A stretch of 37,227 nt of DNA from Planococcus koreensis (lineage in GTDB: Bacteria > Bacillota > Bacilli > Bacillales_A > Planococcaceae): contig NZ_RQII01000031.1 of NCBI RefSeq assembly GCF_004761975.1, positions 1 to 37,227 of the forward strand, given 5' to 3'. Positions 20,387-31,011 of the stretch are shown here, piece after piece; the first letter of the stretch is position 1; each line of letters opens with the position of its first letter. A model generated the notes under the pieces. The model ran no database searches. It was given only the letters and a program-made list of their open reading frames with translations, and was not told the origin of the DNA. The translations under genes and the position numbers were made by a program.

Positions 20387-20408
20387 AAACCTTGAAAAAT
20401 CAAGGTTT
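20387..20408. repeat. Perfect palindrome over the glmU -35 element
   Basis: AAACCTTGA and TCAAGGTTT flank four A. The left arm runs into the -35 hexamer TTGAAA and the right arm lies in the spacer. It looks like a repressor operator; a hairpin terminator is the alternative, since two further T follow. Confidence 0.6.
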
Positions 20409-20420
20409 TTCCGCTATAGT
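20392..20420 (+). promoter_or_regulatory. Sigma-A promoter of glmU
   Basis: TTGAAA, a 17-base spacer and TATAGT. The predicted leader is about 70 bases. Confidence 0.7.
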
Positions 20421-20495
20421 CAAGAAGGAAATAGTGACAAGATCTACTATAGAGAGAAAATAGATATTACATTTTACTTTAGGAGGAGCACCCAG

Positions 20496-21869
20496 ATGAC
20501 CAGTACATATGCAGTGATTTTAGCAGCGGGGCAAGGAACGCGCATGAAGTCGAAGCTTTATAAAGTGCTTCACCCAGTCTGCGGCATGCCAATGGTTGAG
20601 CATGTGGCGAACAACGTCAGCCGCTTGGGCGTAGAAAAAATCGTGACGATCGTCGGCCACGGCGCGGAAAAAGTGCAAGAACAGCTTGGCGCGAAAAGTG
20701 AATACGCGCTTCAGGAAGAGCAGCTAGGAACGGCTCATGCCGTACAGCAAGCTGCTTCATTGATCGAAGGGCTGCCAGGAACGACATTGGTCGTTTGTGG
20801 AGACACGCCGTTGATCCGCACCGAAACGATGGAAGCTTTGCTTGCTCACCACAAAGCACAAGGCGCAAAAGCGACAATCTTGACAGCGATTGCAGACAAT
20901 CCATCAGGTTATGGCCGCATTATCCGCGGCGAAGCAGGCGAAGTTGCGAAAATCGTTGAGCAAAAAGACGCTTCCGCAGAAGAGCAGCAAGTGAAAGAAA
21001 TCAATACCGGTACGTATTGCTTCGATAACGAAGCGCTGTTTGAAGCGTTGAAATTGGTATCGAATAACAATGCGCAAGGTGAATATTATCTGCCGGACGT
21101 TATTGAGATTCTTCAAAAACAAGGTGAAGTGGTTGCTGCTTATGCAACAGACAGCTTCGATGAAACACTTGGCGTCAATGACCGCGTCGCGTTGAGCGAA
21201 GCGGAACGTTTCATGCGTGCACGCATCAATGAAAAGCACATGAGAAACGGCGTGTCGATCATCGACCCTGCAACTGCATATATCGGCGCTGAAGTGGAGA
21301 TTGGGCGCGACACAGTACTCCAGCCGAACGTCATCCTTGAAGGCCGTACAGTCATCGGGGAAGATTGCTTTATTTCTTCGGGGACAACGATTTCCAATAG
21401 CACAGTCGGCGACCGCACAAGCATCCGTTCATCGCATGTTTATGACAGCTCGATCGGCCAAGATGCGGCAGTCGGTCCATTTGCGCATCTGCGCCCAGAA
21501 TCGGAACTCGGCAACGAAGTGAAAATCGGCAATTTCGTCGAAGTGAAGAAAGCGACACTCGGCAACAACAGCAAAGTCTCCCACTTGAGCTATATCGGAG
21601 ACGCAAAAGTCGGAACCAACGTCAATATCGGCTGCGGCACCATTACAGTCAATTACGACGGCCAAAATAAATTCCTCACTACGATTGAAGATGACTCGTT
21701 TATCGGCTGCAACTCGAACCTGATTGCGCCCGTAACAGTAGGAAAAGGCTCTTATGTCGCAGCGGGCTCTACGATTTCCAAAGATGTGCCAAGCGAAGCG
21801 CTTGCCATCGCACGTGCCCGCCAGGAAAACAAAGAAGGCTATGTAAACAAACTACACCTAAAAAAATAG
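20496..21869 (+). CDS. glmU: Bifunctional UDP-GlcNAc pyrophosphorylase / GlcN-1-P acetyltransferase
   Basis: GlmU acetylates glucosamine-1-phosphate and then couples it to UTP, making UDP-GlcNAc for peptidoglycan and teichoic acids. The N-terminal pyrophosphorylase domain opens with [16 protein letters not shown] (8-23), the nucleotide-binding loop. From about residue 250 the left-handed beta-helix hexapeptide repeats ([38 protein letters not shown]) form the acetyltransferase domain. The total is 457 residues. AGGAGGAGC precedes the ATG. prs follows after 15 bases, so the pair is cotranscribed, as in B. subtilis. Confidence 0.97.
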   Translation: MTSTYAVILAAGQGTRMKSKLYKVLHPVCGMPMVEHVANNVSRLGVEKIVTIVGHGAEKVQEQLGAKSEYALQEEQLGTAHAVQQAASLIEGLPGTTLVVCGDTPLIRTETMEALLAHHKAQGAKATILTAIADNPSGYGRIIRGEAGEVAKIVEQKDASAEEQQVKEINTGTYCFDNEALFEALKLVSNNNAQGEYYLPDVIEILQKQGEVVAAYATDSFDETLGVNDRVALSEAERFMRARINEKHMRNGVSIIDPATAYIGAEVEIGRDTVLQPNVILEGRTVIGEDCFISSGTTISNSTVGDRTSIRSSHVYDSSIGQDAAVGPFAHLRPESELGNEVKIGNFVEVKKATLGNNSKVSHLSYIGDAKVGTNVNIGCGTITVNYDGQNKFLTTIEDDSFIGCNSNLIAPVTVGKGSYVAAGSTISKDVPSEALAIARARQENKEGYVNKLHLKK

Positions 21870-21884
21870 GAGGCTACACACAAG

Positions 21885-22853
21885 ATGAGTTATCAAATTG
21901 ATCCAGCAACTACAAAAATGAAAATTTTTGCTTTGAATTCCAACCAGGAACTAGCGGAGGAGATTGCGAAAGAAGTCGGCTTGCCGCTTGGAAAAAGCTC
22001 GGTAACCCATTTCAGCGACGGCGAAATCCAGATCAATATCGAGGAAAGCATCCGTGGCTATGACGTCTTTATCGTCCAATCGACTTCACAGCCGGTCAAT
22101 GAAAACTTGATGGAGCTTTTGATCATGATCGATGCGGTAAAACGTGCTTCTGCGCGGACTGTCAACGTGGTTATGCCTTATTACGGTTATGCACGCCAAG
22201 ACCGCAAAGCGCGTTCACGCGAACCGATCACGGCTAAACTCGTGGCAAACCTGTTGGAAACTGCTGGCGCTACACGCGTCATTGCACTGGATCTCCATGC
22301 ACCTCAAATTCAAGGGTTCTTTGATATCTTGATCGACCATTTGTTAGCTGTTCCTCTTATTTCGGATTACTTCCTGAAAGAAAGCGGCATCGACTTGGCC
22401 AATGTCATTGTCGTATCGCCGGATCACGGCGGAGTGACGCGCGCCCGCAAAATGGCAGACCGCCTGAAAGCGCCGATCGCCATCATCGACAAACGGCGCC
22501 CGCGCCCGAATGTAGCTGAAGTCATGAACATCGTCGGGAATGTGGAAGGCAAGACCGCCATCATCATCGACGACATCATCGATACAGCTGGAACGATTTC
22601 AATCGCGGCCAGCGCATTGATCGAAAGCGGAGCGAAAGAAGTCTACGCTTGCTGTACGCATCCGGTCCTTTCAGGTCCAGCGGTTCAGCGCATAAACGAT
22701 TCTGTCATCAAAGAATTGATTGTGACGAACTCGATTGCGCTTCCAGAAGAAAAACGTTCGCCAAAAATCAAGCAGCTTTCAGTTGCGAAATTATTGGCTG
22801 AAACAATTGTCCGTGTACACGAACAAAAGTCCGTCAGCACACTTTTCGATTGA
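21885..22853 (+). CDS. prs: Ribose-phosphate pyrophosphokinase
   Basis: Makes PRPP from ribose-5-phosphate and ATP for purine, pyrimidine, NAD, His and Trp synthesis. Class I signatures are seen: FSDGEIQI, the flexible loop [17 protein letters not shown], the PRPP-binding DHGGVTRAR region, and [13 protein letters not shown] (the PRPP loop). The product is 322 residues. TAGGAGG overlapping the glmU stop gives the ribosome-binding site. No terminator is visible before ctc, so some readthrough is likely. Its product is the inducer of PurR and a precursor used by the carAB branch for pyrimidines. Confidence 0.97.
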   Translation: MSYQIDPATTKMKIFALNSNQELAEEIAKEVGLPLGKSSVTHFSDGEIQINIEESIRGYDVFIVQSTSQPVNENLMELLIMIDAVKRASARTVNVVMPYYGYARQDRKARSREPITAKLVANLLETAGATRVIALDLHAPQIQGFFDILIDHLLAVPLISDYFLKESGIDLANVIVVSPDHGGVTRARKMADRLKAPIAIIDKRRPRPNVAEVMNIVGNVEGKTAIIIDDIIDTAGTISIAASALIESGAKEVYACCTHPVLSGPAVQRINDSVIKELIVTNSIALPEEKRSPKIKQLSVAKLLAETIVRVHEQKSVSTLFD

Positions 22854-22881
22854 TTGCTGTCCTTTAGCTGGATCTTCTGGG

Positions 22882-22907
22882 GTTTCATTTTGTGCCTGGA
22901 TGGGTAT
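22882..22907 (+). promoter_or_regulatory. Sigma-B promoter of ctc
   Basis: GTTTCA, a 14-base spacer and GGGTAT match the general-stress sigma-B consensus (GTTTAA ... GGGTAT). B. subtilis ctc is a classical sigma-B gene with, as I recall, the same 14-base spacing. Confidence 0.85.
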
Positions 22908-22928
22908 GCACTATATATGACTAATCAG

Positions 22929-22937
22929 TGGTATACT
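22929..22937 (+). promoter_or_regulatory. Extended -10 element for ctc
   Basis: TGGTATACT fits TGnTATAnT and lies downstream of the sigma-B site. It would give basal sigma-A expression. No good -35 is seen. Confidence 0.5.
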
Positions 22938-22971
22938 GAACACGCACAATATAACTGGAGGATGAGAACAT

Positions 22972-23619
22972 ATGGGTACAAAATTATCAGCACAACAAAG
23001 AGAAAGCAAAACACCGAATTCATCATTAACTGAACTTCGCGGTAAAGGCAGTGTACCGGGCGTAGTATACGGATATCAGACTGAAACACTTTCAGTTTCT
23101 GTAACTGAAGCCGATTTGATCAAAACATTGCGTGAATCAGGGCGTAACGGCGTTATCAACTTGGATGTTGATGGAAAAACCTTGAATGTCGTATTAAGCG
23201 ATTTCCAACGTGATGCTTTGAAAGGCAGCTTCAAGCACGTTGACTTTTTAGCAGTTAACATGAGCGAAGAGCTTGAAGTAGCAGTAACGGTCCACACGAC
23301 TGGCGAAGCAGCCGGCGAAAAAGAAGGCGGCGTTGTGAACCAGCCGAACCGTGAAGTGAATGTAAAAGTGAAACCTTCGGATATTCCAGATTCACTTGAT
23401 GTCGATGTATCGGCACTTGAAATCGGAGATCACTTATCTGTCGGCGACATCCGCGACACAGTATCTTATGAAATCTTAGATGAAGACGACTTCCTATTGG
23501 TTTCTGTTACAGCACCGACTGTAGAAGAAGAGCCTGAAGAAACGGAAGAAGGCGCTGAAGGCGAAGCTGAAACTGAAGCAGCTGAAGGCGAAACTTCTGA
23601 AGAATCTAAAGAAGCGTAA
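22972..23619 (+). CDS. ctc: General stress protein CTC, ribosomal protein bL25 family
   Basis: This bL25-type protein binds 5S rRNA on the large subunit and is induced by stress in B. subtilis. Residues 1-90 form the bL25 domain (LRGKGSVPGVVYG early on), about 95-185 form the TL5/CTC beta domain (VNQPNREVNVKVKPSDIP), and the last 33 or so residues are an acidic Glu-rich tail. The total is 215 residues, slightly longer than in B. subtilis because of the tail. GGAGG (22957-22961) precedes ATG 22972. Sigma-B and probable sigma-A promoters lie upstream and a terminator follows. Confidence 0.95.
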   Translation: MGTKLSAQQRESKTPNSSLTELRGKGSVPGVVYGYQTETLSVSVTEADLIKTLRESGRNGVINLDVDGKTLNVVLSDFQRDALKGSFKHVDFLAVNMSEELEVAVTVHTTGEAAGEKEGGVVNQPNREVNVKVKPSDIPDSLDVDVSALEIGDHLSVGDIRDTVSYEILDEDDFLLVSVTAPTVEEEPEETEEGAEGEAETEAAEGETSEESKEA

Positions 23620-23642
23620 GCAAATCTGCATCATTGAAAACA

Positions 23643-23672
23643 AGGGGCTGTCATCTGACAGTCCCTATTTTT
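23643..23672 (+). terminator. Intrinsic terminator after ctc
   Basis: The 11-bp arms AGGGGCTGTCA and TGACAGTCCCT (one G-T pair) are followed by A and five T. Confidence 0.88.
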
Positions 23673-23691
23673 CTGCTTTAAAGCGCCTTTA

Positions 23692-23700
23692 TGGTAAAAT
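23692..23700 (+). promoter_or_regulatory. Extended -10 promoter of pth
   Basis: TGGTAAAAT lies 33 bases before pth and just after the ctc terminator. Any -35 would overlap the terminator T-run and is weak. Confidence 0.5.
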
Positions 23701-23733
23701 GGTAGACAGCGAAAAAGCAAAGGAAGATTAATG

Positions 23734-24297
23734 ATGAAATTAATTATCGGCTTAGGCAACCCAGGCAAGGCATATGAACAGACGCGCCACAACATCGGGT
23801 TCAAAGTGATCGATTACTTGGCGATGAAATGGAACGCCCCGCTGACACAGTCGAAATTCAAGGGCATGTATTCCGTCATTCACCGGCCTGAAGGCAAAGT
23901 TATGCTGTTGAAGCCGCTGACGTTCATGAATTTGTCCGGCGAAAGCGTCAGTGCGTTGATGGATTATTACAATATTGATATAGAAGACATTGTCGTCATA
24001 TACGACGATCTCGATTTGCCGACGGGGCAATTGCGGCTGCGCCAAAAAGGCAGCGCCGGCGGCCACAACGGCATCAAGTCACTGATCCAGCATCTCGGAT
24101 CGCAGCAATTCAACCGGATGCGCATCGGCATCAGCCGTCCGCCAGCCGGCATGAAAGTGCCCGATTACGTGTTATCGCGTTTTTCTGACGCCGAAATCCC
24201 CGAGATGGCGCAGGCCGTGGAAAAAAGTGCGGACGCTTGCGAATTATGGCTGTCCAAACCTTATATAGAAGTCATGAACCAGTTTAACGGCTCGTAA
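23734..24297 (+). CDS. pth: Peptidyl-tRNA hydrolase (SpoVC)
   Basis: Frees tRNA from prematurely dropped peptidyl-tRNA; essential. The active site is clear: [18 protein letters not shown] with Asn9 and catalytic His19, [14 protein letters not shown] with the conserved Asp, and [11 protein letters not shown]. The product is 187 residues. Two ATGs are adjacent; 23734 has better spacing (7 bases) from AGGAAG than 23731. In B. subtilis the forespore anti-sigma gene fin lies between pth and mfd; here only 76 bases without a gene separate them. Confidence 0.96.
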   Translation: MKLIIGLGNPGKAYEQTRHNIGFKVIDYLAMKWNAPLTQSKFKGMYSVIHRPEGKVMLLKPLTFMNLSGESVSALMDYYNIDIEDIVVIYDDLDLPTGQLRLRQKGSAGGHNGIKSLIQHLGSQQFNRMRIGISRPPAGMKVPDYVLSRFSDAEIPEMAQAVEKSADACELWLSKPYIEVMNQFNGS

Positions 24298-24373
24298 AAT
24301 TGCTTTGGCGCAACATGCGTACAGAGCTTTTTGCTGTTTGCCGATCAATTGCAACTTGAAAGGAGGAATCTTC

Positions 24374-27300
24374 ATGGATCCGATATTGCAGGTGTTTTCA
24401 GAGGATTCTCATACACAGAAATTCATTGCGGATTTACAGAATGGCCAAGACCATCAGCTTATTTCCGGACTTTCCGGCAGCGCACGCCCGGTATTTTACC
24501 AAACGGTCTGGGCGAAAACACAAGCGCCGCTGCTGATCGTTACTCCGAACTTGCTGCATGCGCAGCGCGTCTACGACGATTTGACGAAATTGATGGGCGA
24601 AGACATGGTGCATCTTTATCCGGCAGATGAACTGATTGCAGCAGATGTATCATTTTCAGGTCCGGAATTGCGTGCACACCGCATTGACACACTTGACCAT
24701 ATGGTGAGCACGGGCAAGGGTATTTACATTACACCGGTAGCGGGCATGCGCAAATTGATGCCGTCCCATGCACAATGGGCGGATTCAACATTGCGCGTCA
24801 ATGAAGGCGAAGAGCTTGATACCGGACAATGGATGCTCAAACTGGTGGCGATGGGCTACTCGCGCACGCCGATGGTGACGACACCTGGAGAGTTTGCGCT
24901 GCGCGGCGGAATCCTCGATATCTACCCGTTGAATTTTGAGCATCCTGTACGCATTGAATTGTTCGACACGGAAGTCGATTCGATTCGCTTGTTTTCAGCA
25001 GAAGACCAGCGTTCGCTCAAAAAGGTCAAATCGCTGTGCATCCTGCCGGCTTCTGAACTGGTGTTATCGAAGCCGCAGCGTTTGCAGCTTGCCGACAAGA
25101 TTGAAGCGCAGCTCGCGAAATCGCTGAAATCAATTAAAGCGGAAGATACGAAAGAAGCATTGCTGCTGCATATCCAGCATGATATCGACATGTTGCGGGA
25201 AGGCAATGTGCCCGACCAGGTAGCGAAATATGCAGCATTGGTGGAAACACAATCTGCCTTTTTGGCGGATTATTTCCCCGCAGACGGCTTTATCTTTTTC
25301 GATGAGCTCGGGCGCATACAGGAAATGACCGAAACGCTGGAGCGCGAGGAAGGCGACTGGATTGTGTCGCTTCTGGAAGAAGGCAAATTCCTGCATGACT
25401 TGCGTCTCTCTTACACATTCCGGGAAGTGCTCCAAAAAACCAAGCAAAAAGTGACGTTCCTGTCGTTGTTTGTCCGGACATTCCCGTCCGTCCAGGTCAA
25501 AAAGTCGATTGCCTTTTCGTGCAAACCGATGCAATCGTTCCATGGCCAGATGAATTTATTGAAAGCGGAAATGGAACGTTGGCAGCTCGCGAAATTCCAG
25601 GTCTTCGTCATTGCGGAAGGCAGTGAACGCTTGGAAAAAGTGCGTTCGGTGCTCGAAGATTACGGCATGGAAGCGGAAATATTCAATCCGCAGACAGAAG
25701 TGCAGGGCGGCCATATCTATTTGGTCGACGGTGATTTGTCGTCTGGTTTTGAAATGCCGCTGCAGCGGATTGCGGTCATTACAGACGCAGAGATGTTCAA
25801 GCAGCAGGCGAAGAAAAAGAGCCGTCCGCAAAAGCTGACGAATGCCGAGCGCATCAAAAGCTATTCGGAAATAAAACCCGGAGATTATATTGTCCATGTC
25901 CATCACGGCATCGGGCGCTATGTCGGCATTGAGACGCTTGAAATCGGCGGTGTCCACAAAGATTATTTGCACATCATTTACAAAGCCGATGATAAATTAT
26001 TCGTTCCGGTCGACCAGATCGACTTGATCCAGAAATACATCGCTTCGGAAGAAAAAGAGCCGAAGCTCCATAAGATGGGCGGGGCGGAATGGCAAAAGAC
26101 GCGCAGGAAAGTATCGGCTGCCGTCCAGGACATTGCGGACGACCTCATCAAACTATACGCGGAACGCGAAGCCCAAAAAGGCTATGCATTTTCAAAAGAG
26201 CAGGACATGCAGCGCCAATTCGAGGCGGAATTCCCTTATGAGGAAACCGTCGACCAGGAGCGTTCGATCAATGAAGTGAAGCGCGACATGGAAAACGAGC
26301 GACCGATGGACCGCCTTGTGTGCGGCGATGTCGGCTATGGCAAGACCGAAGTGGCAATCCGCGCGGCGTTCAAAGCCGTGCTGGACGGCAAACAGGTGGC
26401 ATTCCTCGTGCCGACGACGATTTTGGCGCAGCAGCATTTCGAAACGATGGCTGAACGCTTCAAAGATTATCCGATCACCGTTGGGCTCATGAGCCGCTTC
26501 CGTTCGAAAAAGCAGCAGACGGAGACAGCGAAAGGCTTGAAAAACGGCACAGTCGATGTTGTCGTCGGCACGCACCGGATTTTGTCGAAAGACATCGCCT
26601 ATAAAGATTTAGGGCTGTTGATTGTTGACGAAGAACAGCGTTTTGGCGTGACCCATAAAGAGAAGATCAAACAAATGAAAACCAATGTCGACGTCTTGAC
26701 GCTGACGGCTACACCGATTCCGCGTACGCTTCACATGTCGATGATCGGCGTCCGTGATTTATCGGTTATTGAAACGCCGCCGGCCAACCGCTTCCCTGTG
26801 CAGAGTTATGTCATGGAGCATAACGGCGCATTGGTGCGCGAAGCCATCGAACGCGAAATGGCGCGTGGCGGCCAGGTGTTTTATCTGTACAACCGCGTCG
26901 ACGACATGACCCGCAAGGTGGAAGAAATCCAGGCGCTCGTGCCGGAAGCGCGTGTCGGTTATGCCCACGGGCAAATGTCGGAATCGGAATTGGAATCGAC
27001 GATTCTCAGTTTCCTGGACGGCGAATACGACGTCTTGGTGACGACAACGATCATCGAGACGGGCATCGACATTCCGAACGTCAATACGCTCATCGTCTAC
27101 AACGCCGACCGTATGGGCTTGTCGCAATTGTATCAATTGCGTGGCCGTGTCGGCCGGTCAAACCGTGTCGCGTATGCGTATTTCATGTACCAGCGCGATA
27201 AAGTGCTGACAGATGTCGCTGAAAAAAGGCTGATGGCGATCAAGGAGTTTACCGAACTCGGCTCTGGCTTTAAAATCGCTATGCGCGATTTGTCGATCCG

Positions 27301-27907
27301 CGGAGCGGGCAATCTGCTCGGTTCGCAGCAGCACGGCTTTATCGATTCGGTCGGCTTTGATCTGTATTCACAAATGCTTGAGCAGGCGATTGAAGAGCGC
27401 CGCACGGGCAATAAGAAGGAAGTGGTGCCGGAAATCGAGATTTCGCTCGATATCGATGCTTATATACCGGACAGCTATATCGGCGACGGCTACCAGAAAA
27501 TCCAGATGTACAAGCGCGTCAAAGGCATTACCGATGTCGAGGAAGTGGCAGAGCTGCAGGATGAGCTCATCGACCGCTTCGGCGATATGCCGATTGAAAC
27601 GGACCGCCTGCTGCGCATTGCCCGCATGAAAGTATGGGCGCGTATGGCAGGAGTCGAATCGATTAAGCGCAGCGGCTCGGTTACGGCGGTCAAACTGAGC
27701 GAACTCGGTACGACTTCGGTCAACGGCGGCAAATTGGTGGAACAATCCGCCGCATTCGGCCGCGCTGTCGGTTTCCGGATGGCCGGCCAGCAATTGGTGA
27801 TGTCTATTGATGACACAAAAACTGGCAAAACACACCCATTCGACGTTCTTGAAGGCATGATCAAGCTGCTTCCGGAATCATTGAAGGAAGAAAAACCGGT
27901 CGGCTGA
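24374..27907 (+). CDS. mfd: Transcription-repair coupling factor
   Basis: Mfd pushes stalled RNA polymerase off damaged DNA and recruits UvrA. The 1177 residues equal the B. subtilis length as I recall it. An N-terminal UvrB-like region (about 1-350) is followed by the RNA-polymerase-interacting domain (about 498-560; [16 protein letters not shown]). The translocase motor has Walker A GDVGYGKT at 651-658 and Walker B DEEQ at 752-755, plus [11 protein letters not shown] and [11 protein letters not shown]-terminal domain binds the N-terminal UvrA-site module. ATG 24374 follows AAAGGAGGAAT (24358-24368); an in-frame start at 24305 adds an unrelated peptide. spoVT, next in B. subtilis, is missing. 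Confidence 0.97.
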   Translation: MDPILQVFSEDSHTQKFIADLQNGQDHQLISGLSGSARPVFYQTVWAKTQAPLLIVTPNLLHAQRVYDDLTKLMGEDMVHLYPADELIAADVSFSGPELRAHRIDTLDHMVSTGKGIYITPVAGMRKLMPSHAQWADSTLRVNEGEELDTGQWMLKLVAMGYSRTPMVTTPGEFALRGGILDIYPLNFEHPVRIELFDTEVDSIRLFSAEDQRSLKKVKSLCILPASELVLSKPQRLQLADKIEAQLAKSLKSIKAEDTKEALLLHIQHDIDMLREGNVPDQVAKYAALVETQSAFLADYFPADGFIFFDELGRIQEMTETLEREEGDWIVSLLEEGKFLHDLRLSYTFREVLQKTKQKVTFLSLFVRTFPSVQVKKSIAFSCKPMQSFHGQMNLLKAEMERWQLAKFQVFVIAEGSERLEKVRSVLEDYGMEAEIFNPQTEVQGGHIYLVDGDLSSGFEMPLQRIAVITDAEMFKQQAKKKSRPQKLTNAERIKSYSEIKPGDYIVHVHHGIGRYVGIETLEIGGVHKDYLHIIYKADDKLFVPVDQIDLIQKYIASEEKEPKLHKMGGAEWQKTRRKVSAAVQDIADDLIKLYAEREAQKGYAFSKEQDMQRQFEAEFPYEETVDQERSINEVKRDMENERPMDRLVCGDVGYGKTEVAIRAAFKAVLDGKQVAFLVPTTILAQQHFETMAERFKDYPITVGLMSRFRSKKQQTETAKGLKNGTVDVVVGTHRILSKDIAYKDLGLLIVDEEQRFGVTHKEKIKQMKTNVDVLTLTATPIPRTLHMSMIGVRDLSVIETPPANRFPVQSYVMEHNGALVREAIEREMARGGQVFYLYNRVDDMTRKVEEIQALVPEARVGYAHGQMSESELESTILSFLDGEYDVLVTTTIIETGIDIPNVNTLIVYNADRMGLSQLYQLRGRVGRSNRVAYAYFMYQRDKVLTDVAEKRLMAIKEFTELGSGFKIAMRDLSIRGAGNLLGSQQHGFIDSVGFDLYSQMLEQAIEERRTGNKKEVVPEIEISLDIDAYIPDSYIGDGYQKIQMYKRVKGITDVEEVAELQDELIDRFGDMPIETDRLLRIARMKVWARMAGVESIKRSGSVTAVKLSELGTTSVNGGKLVEQSAAFGRAVGFRMAGQQLVMSIDDTKTGKTHPFDVLEGMIKLLPESLKEEKPVG

Positions 27908-27964
27908 TGCGGATGAATTTTAATGCGAAGGAATGGGTGGGGCCCGTTGAATAATGAAGGAACG

Positions 27965-29539
27965 ATGACAACATTCATGAAAGGCGCTGTGCTGTTGACG
28001 CTGGCAGGCTTCATCGTCAAGTTGCTCAGCGCGGTTTACCGGGTGCCGTTTCAGAATATGGTCGGCGACCAAGGCTTCTACATCTACCAGCAAGTGTATC
28101 CGTTCATCGGAATTTTCGCGGCGTGGACGTCATACGGTTTTGCCGTTGCAGTATCAAAAGTGCTGGCGGATGCGCCTGACGCCGACCAAGGCGGGATTTT
28201 ACGTGTTGCCTTCGGCTTTATCACGGCGGTCTCGTTGCTGGTATTCGGAGGGCTGTATTTCGGCGCTGGCCGTTTGGCGGGCTGGATGGGCGATCCTTTA
28301 CTCGCACCGCTGCTGGAAGCCGGCGCTTTCGCCGTGCTGCTGATGCCTGTGCTCGCCGTGCTGAAAGGGCTTTTCCAATCGCGCAATGACATGGCGCCGG
28401 TCGCCTATGCACAAGTGGCGGAGCAGGCAGCCCGCGTCGCCGTGATCCTGATTGGTACGTGGATTGTGGTATCGAGCGGCTTTTCATTGTATGCGGCCGG
28501 TCAGACAGCAATGTTCGGAGCGGCAGCCGGCGGGTTGGCGGGCGCGTTTTTGCTGCTCGTCTTTTTCCGCAAACGCCAGCTTCGCTTTCCGCGCGTGTCT
28601 GCGTTGAAAAAATGGCCGGTCATCAAAGCACTGATGGCCATATCACTTGGTGTCAGCATGAGTTCGCTGATTTTATTGTTTTTTCAGCTGGTGGATTCGT
28701 TTACAATCTTTCGTTTGCTGACGGAAAACGGCATGGGGCGAATGGCGGCGATGGAGCAAAAAGGCGTGTACGACCGCGGCCAGCCGCTTGTCCAATTCGG
28801 CTTGCTGATTGCGTCGTCGCTGGCGCTCGCCATCGTGCCGCTCGTGGCGCATATGGCGAAAAAGCAAAGCGGCCGTTCGGCGGAAGTTTACGCCCAGCTT
28901 GCTTTCCGCATTTCGTTTCTGTTCGCAGTGGCGTCAGCGGCAGGCTTGGCGTTTGTCATGCCTTATGTCAATGAAATGCTGTTCGAGACGCGTGACGGCT
29001 CAGCGGCATTGATCATTTTCAGCTGGCAAATCGTCTGGATGTCACTCATTCTCGTCATGGCCGCCATGCTGCACGGACTCGGCAAAGTGAAAGTGCCGGC
29101 TTTGTTATTGGCTGGCGGACTGGCGGTGAAAGTGATCTTTAATGCGCTGCTGGTGCCGTTATGGGGAGTGGCTGGTGCAGCGCTTGCCGGCAATCTCGGC
29201 TTAGCATTGATTGTGGCCGGGCTATTGCTGTATTTCAAACGGGTCTGGCCGATCCGTTTTGCGCCAACCCGCTATTACGGCTGGATTTTCCTCGCTTCAG
29301 CGGCGATGGGAGTGGTTGTGACGGCATGGGCGTTGTTTGCAGACATGGTGCTGTTTGACGCTTTTTCCAGCCGCATGCAGGCGCTTTCTACGGCATTGAC
29401 AGCAGTGGCCCTTGGTGCAGCTGTATTTATGGCGCTAATTGCGAAAAGCCGCATCATTACGGAGAAACAATGGTACATCATGCCATTCGGTCGAAAAATT
29501 GCCGGTCTTCAATTGTGGATCAGAAAACAGAAAAGGTGA
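27965..29539 (+). CDS. yabM: MOP-superfamily flippase YabM (MurJ/SpoVB-like)
   Basis: A polytopic membrane protein of the polysaccharide-exporter/flippase group, to which MurJ and SpoVB belong. It probably moves a lipid-linked sugar across the membrane, but the substrate is unknown. Many hydrophobic segments run through its 524 or so residues, starting with KGAVLLTLAGFIVKLLSAVYRVPFQ (a charged, conserved first helix, here shown as two parts joined at LSAVYR). The start is uncertain: ATG 27965 has AAGGA only 3 bases away, while TTG 27947 follows GGGTGGGG and would add six residues. mazG follows after 6 bases, an operon. It replaces spoVT as the neighbour of mfd. Confidence 0.88.
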   Translation: MTTFMKGAVLLTLAGFIVKLLSAVYRVPFQNMVGDQGFYIYQQVYPFIGIFAAWTSYGFAVAVSKVLADAPDADQGGILRVAFGFITAVSLLVFGGLYFGAGRLAGWMGDPLLAPLLEAGAFAVLLMPVLAVLKGLFQSRNDMAPVAYAQVAEQAARVAVILIGTWIVVSSGFSLYAAGQTAMFGAAAGGLAGAFLLLVFFRKRQLRFPRVSALKKWPVIKALMAISLGVSMSSLILLFFQLVDSFTIFRLLTENGMGRMAAMEQKGVYDRGQPLVQFGLLIASSLALAIVPLVAHMAKKQSGRSAEVYAQLAFRISFLFAVASAAGLAFVMPYVNEMLFETRDGSAALIIFSWQIVWMSLILVMAAMLHGLGKVKVPALLLAGGLAVKVIFNALLVPLWGVAGAALAGNLGLALIVAGLLLYFKRVWPIRFAPTRYYGWIFLASAAMGVVVTAWALFADMVLFDAFSSRMQALSTALTAVALGAAVFMALIAKSRIITEKQWYIMPFGRKIAGLQLWIRKQKR

Positions 29540-29545
29540 TGACAT

Positions 29546-31009
29546 ATGAATACCATACGCGTAATCGGCCTTGGCGCTGGAGATTTGGACCAGCTGCCGT
29601 TCGGCGTCTATAAAAGCTTGAAGCAGGCAACGGAATTATATGTGCGGACTGCGGACCATCCAGTTTTGAGCGAACTGGCGCAAGAAGGCATCAGCTGGAC
29701 GTCGTTTGACGAGGTCTACGAAAAACACGATGCGTTTGAGCCGGTGTATCAGGAAATTGCCGATACGCTGATCGCATTATCCGCGCAGCAGCCGGTCATG
29801 TATGCGGTGCCGGGCCATCCGCTCGTAGCGGAGCAGACGGTACAGCATTTGGTCGCTGCGGAAAAAGAAGGGCGCTGCCGTTTGTCGATCGAAGGCGGGC
29901 AAAGTTTTCTCGACGCCATTTTCGGTGCCTTGCGCATCGATCCGATCGAAGGCTTTCAATTGCTGGACGGCACAGCGCTGCACAGCGATGACGTCAATAT
30001 GGCGCAGCATGTGCTGATCGCCCAAGTCTACGATTCCTTCAGCGCTTCAGAAGTGAAGCTCGCGTTGATGGAGAAATACCCGGAAGATTATCCGGTGACG
30101 ATTGTTACGGCAGCGGGTTCAGCGGGTGAATTGCTGAAATCCGTGCCGCTTTATGAACTTGACCGCTCAACAGAAGTGAATAATTTGACGACAATCTACG
30201 TGCCGCCGGTAGAAGCGCAGCTGGACCGCATCAAGGAATGGCAGACATTCCGGGCGATTATCGCCACATTGCGCGGGCCTGACGGCTGTCCATGGGACCG
30301 TGAGCAAACGCACGAGTCGCTACGGCCGTATTTATTGGAAGAAGCGCACGAATTGCTGCAGGCGATCGATGAGCAGGACGATGAAGCAATTGCCGAAGAA
30401 CTCGGTGACGTGCTGCTGCAAGTCTTTCTGCATGCACAGATCGGACAGGACAATGGCTACTTCCAGCTGGAAGATGTCCTGGCGTCGATCAGCAGTAAAA
30501 TGATCCGCCGCCACCCGCATGTTTTCGGCGACGTAAAAGTCGGCGGTGCGGATGAGGTCGTGGCGAACTGGGAAAGCATCAAAGCGCAGGAAAAGCCGGC
30601 AACGGCATCGCTTCTCGACGGCCAGCAGCGCTTTAGTTCGGCGTTGGAAACCTCGTACAATTACCAGAAAAAAGCGGCGGAAGCGGGCTTTACCTGGCCC
30701 GATGCCGACGGTGCTTGGAATAAATTCCAGGAAGAATGGCAGGAATTCCAGCAGGAAGCGGCGAAAGGGACAAAAGAGCGCCAACTCGATGAATTCGGCG
30801 ATTTGCTGTTTACATTGGTCAACATCGCGCGCTTTTACGGCTTGTCGCCGGAACAGGCGATGATCCAAGCCAATAGCAAATTCCGCAAGCGCTTCGGGCA
30901 CGTTGAAAAACGGGTCACAGAAGGGACTGGAAAATTCAGCGACTATACGCTTGAGCAGCTCGATCAATATTGGAACGAAGCCAAAGCATTGGCAAGAAAG
31001 GAAGACTGA
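29546..31009 (+). CDS. mazG: YabN: methylase-domain / MazG nucleotide pyrophosphohydrolase fusion
   Basis: A two-part protein. Residues 1 to about 210 resemble tetrapyrrole (SAM-dependent) methylases: VIGLGAGDLDQLPFGVYKSL near the N-terminus and YAVPGHPLVAEQTV further on. From about 243 it is a MazG domain (RGPDGCPWDREQTHESL) with the metal-binding LLEEAHELLQAI ... EELGDVLLQ helices, and a second MazG-like repeat follows near the C-terminus (DEFGDLLFTLVN). MazG enzymes hydrolyse non-canonical NTPs to NMP and pyrophosphate. The total is 487 residues, as in B. subtilis YabN. The role of the methylase-like half is unknown. AAAAGGTGATGAC precedes the ATG. Confidence 0.95.
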   Translation: MNTIRVIGLGAGDLDQLPFGVYKSLKQATELYVRTADHPVLSELAQEGISWTSFDEVYEKHDAFEPVYQEIADTLIALSAQQPVMYAVPGHPLVAEQTVQHLVAAEKEGRCRLSIEGGQSFLDAIFGALRIDPIEGFQLLDGTALHSDDVNMAQHVLIAQVYDSFSASEVKLALMEKYPEDYPVTIVTAAGSAGELLKSVPLYELDRSTEVNNLTTIYVPPVEAQLDRIKEWQTFRAIIATLRGPDGCPWDREQTHESLRPYLLEEAHELLQAIDEQDDEAIAEELGDVLLQVFLHAQIGQDNGYFQLEDVLASISSKMIRRHPHVFGDVKVGGADEVVANWESIKAQEKPATASLLDGQQRFSSALETSYNYQKKAAEAGFTWPDADGAWNKFQEEWQEFQQEAAKGTKERQLDEFGDLLFTLVNIARFYGLSPEQAMIQANSKFRKRFGHVEKRVTEGTGKFSDYTLEQLDQYWNEAKALARKED

Positions 31010-31011
31010 CT

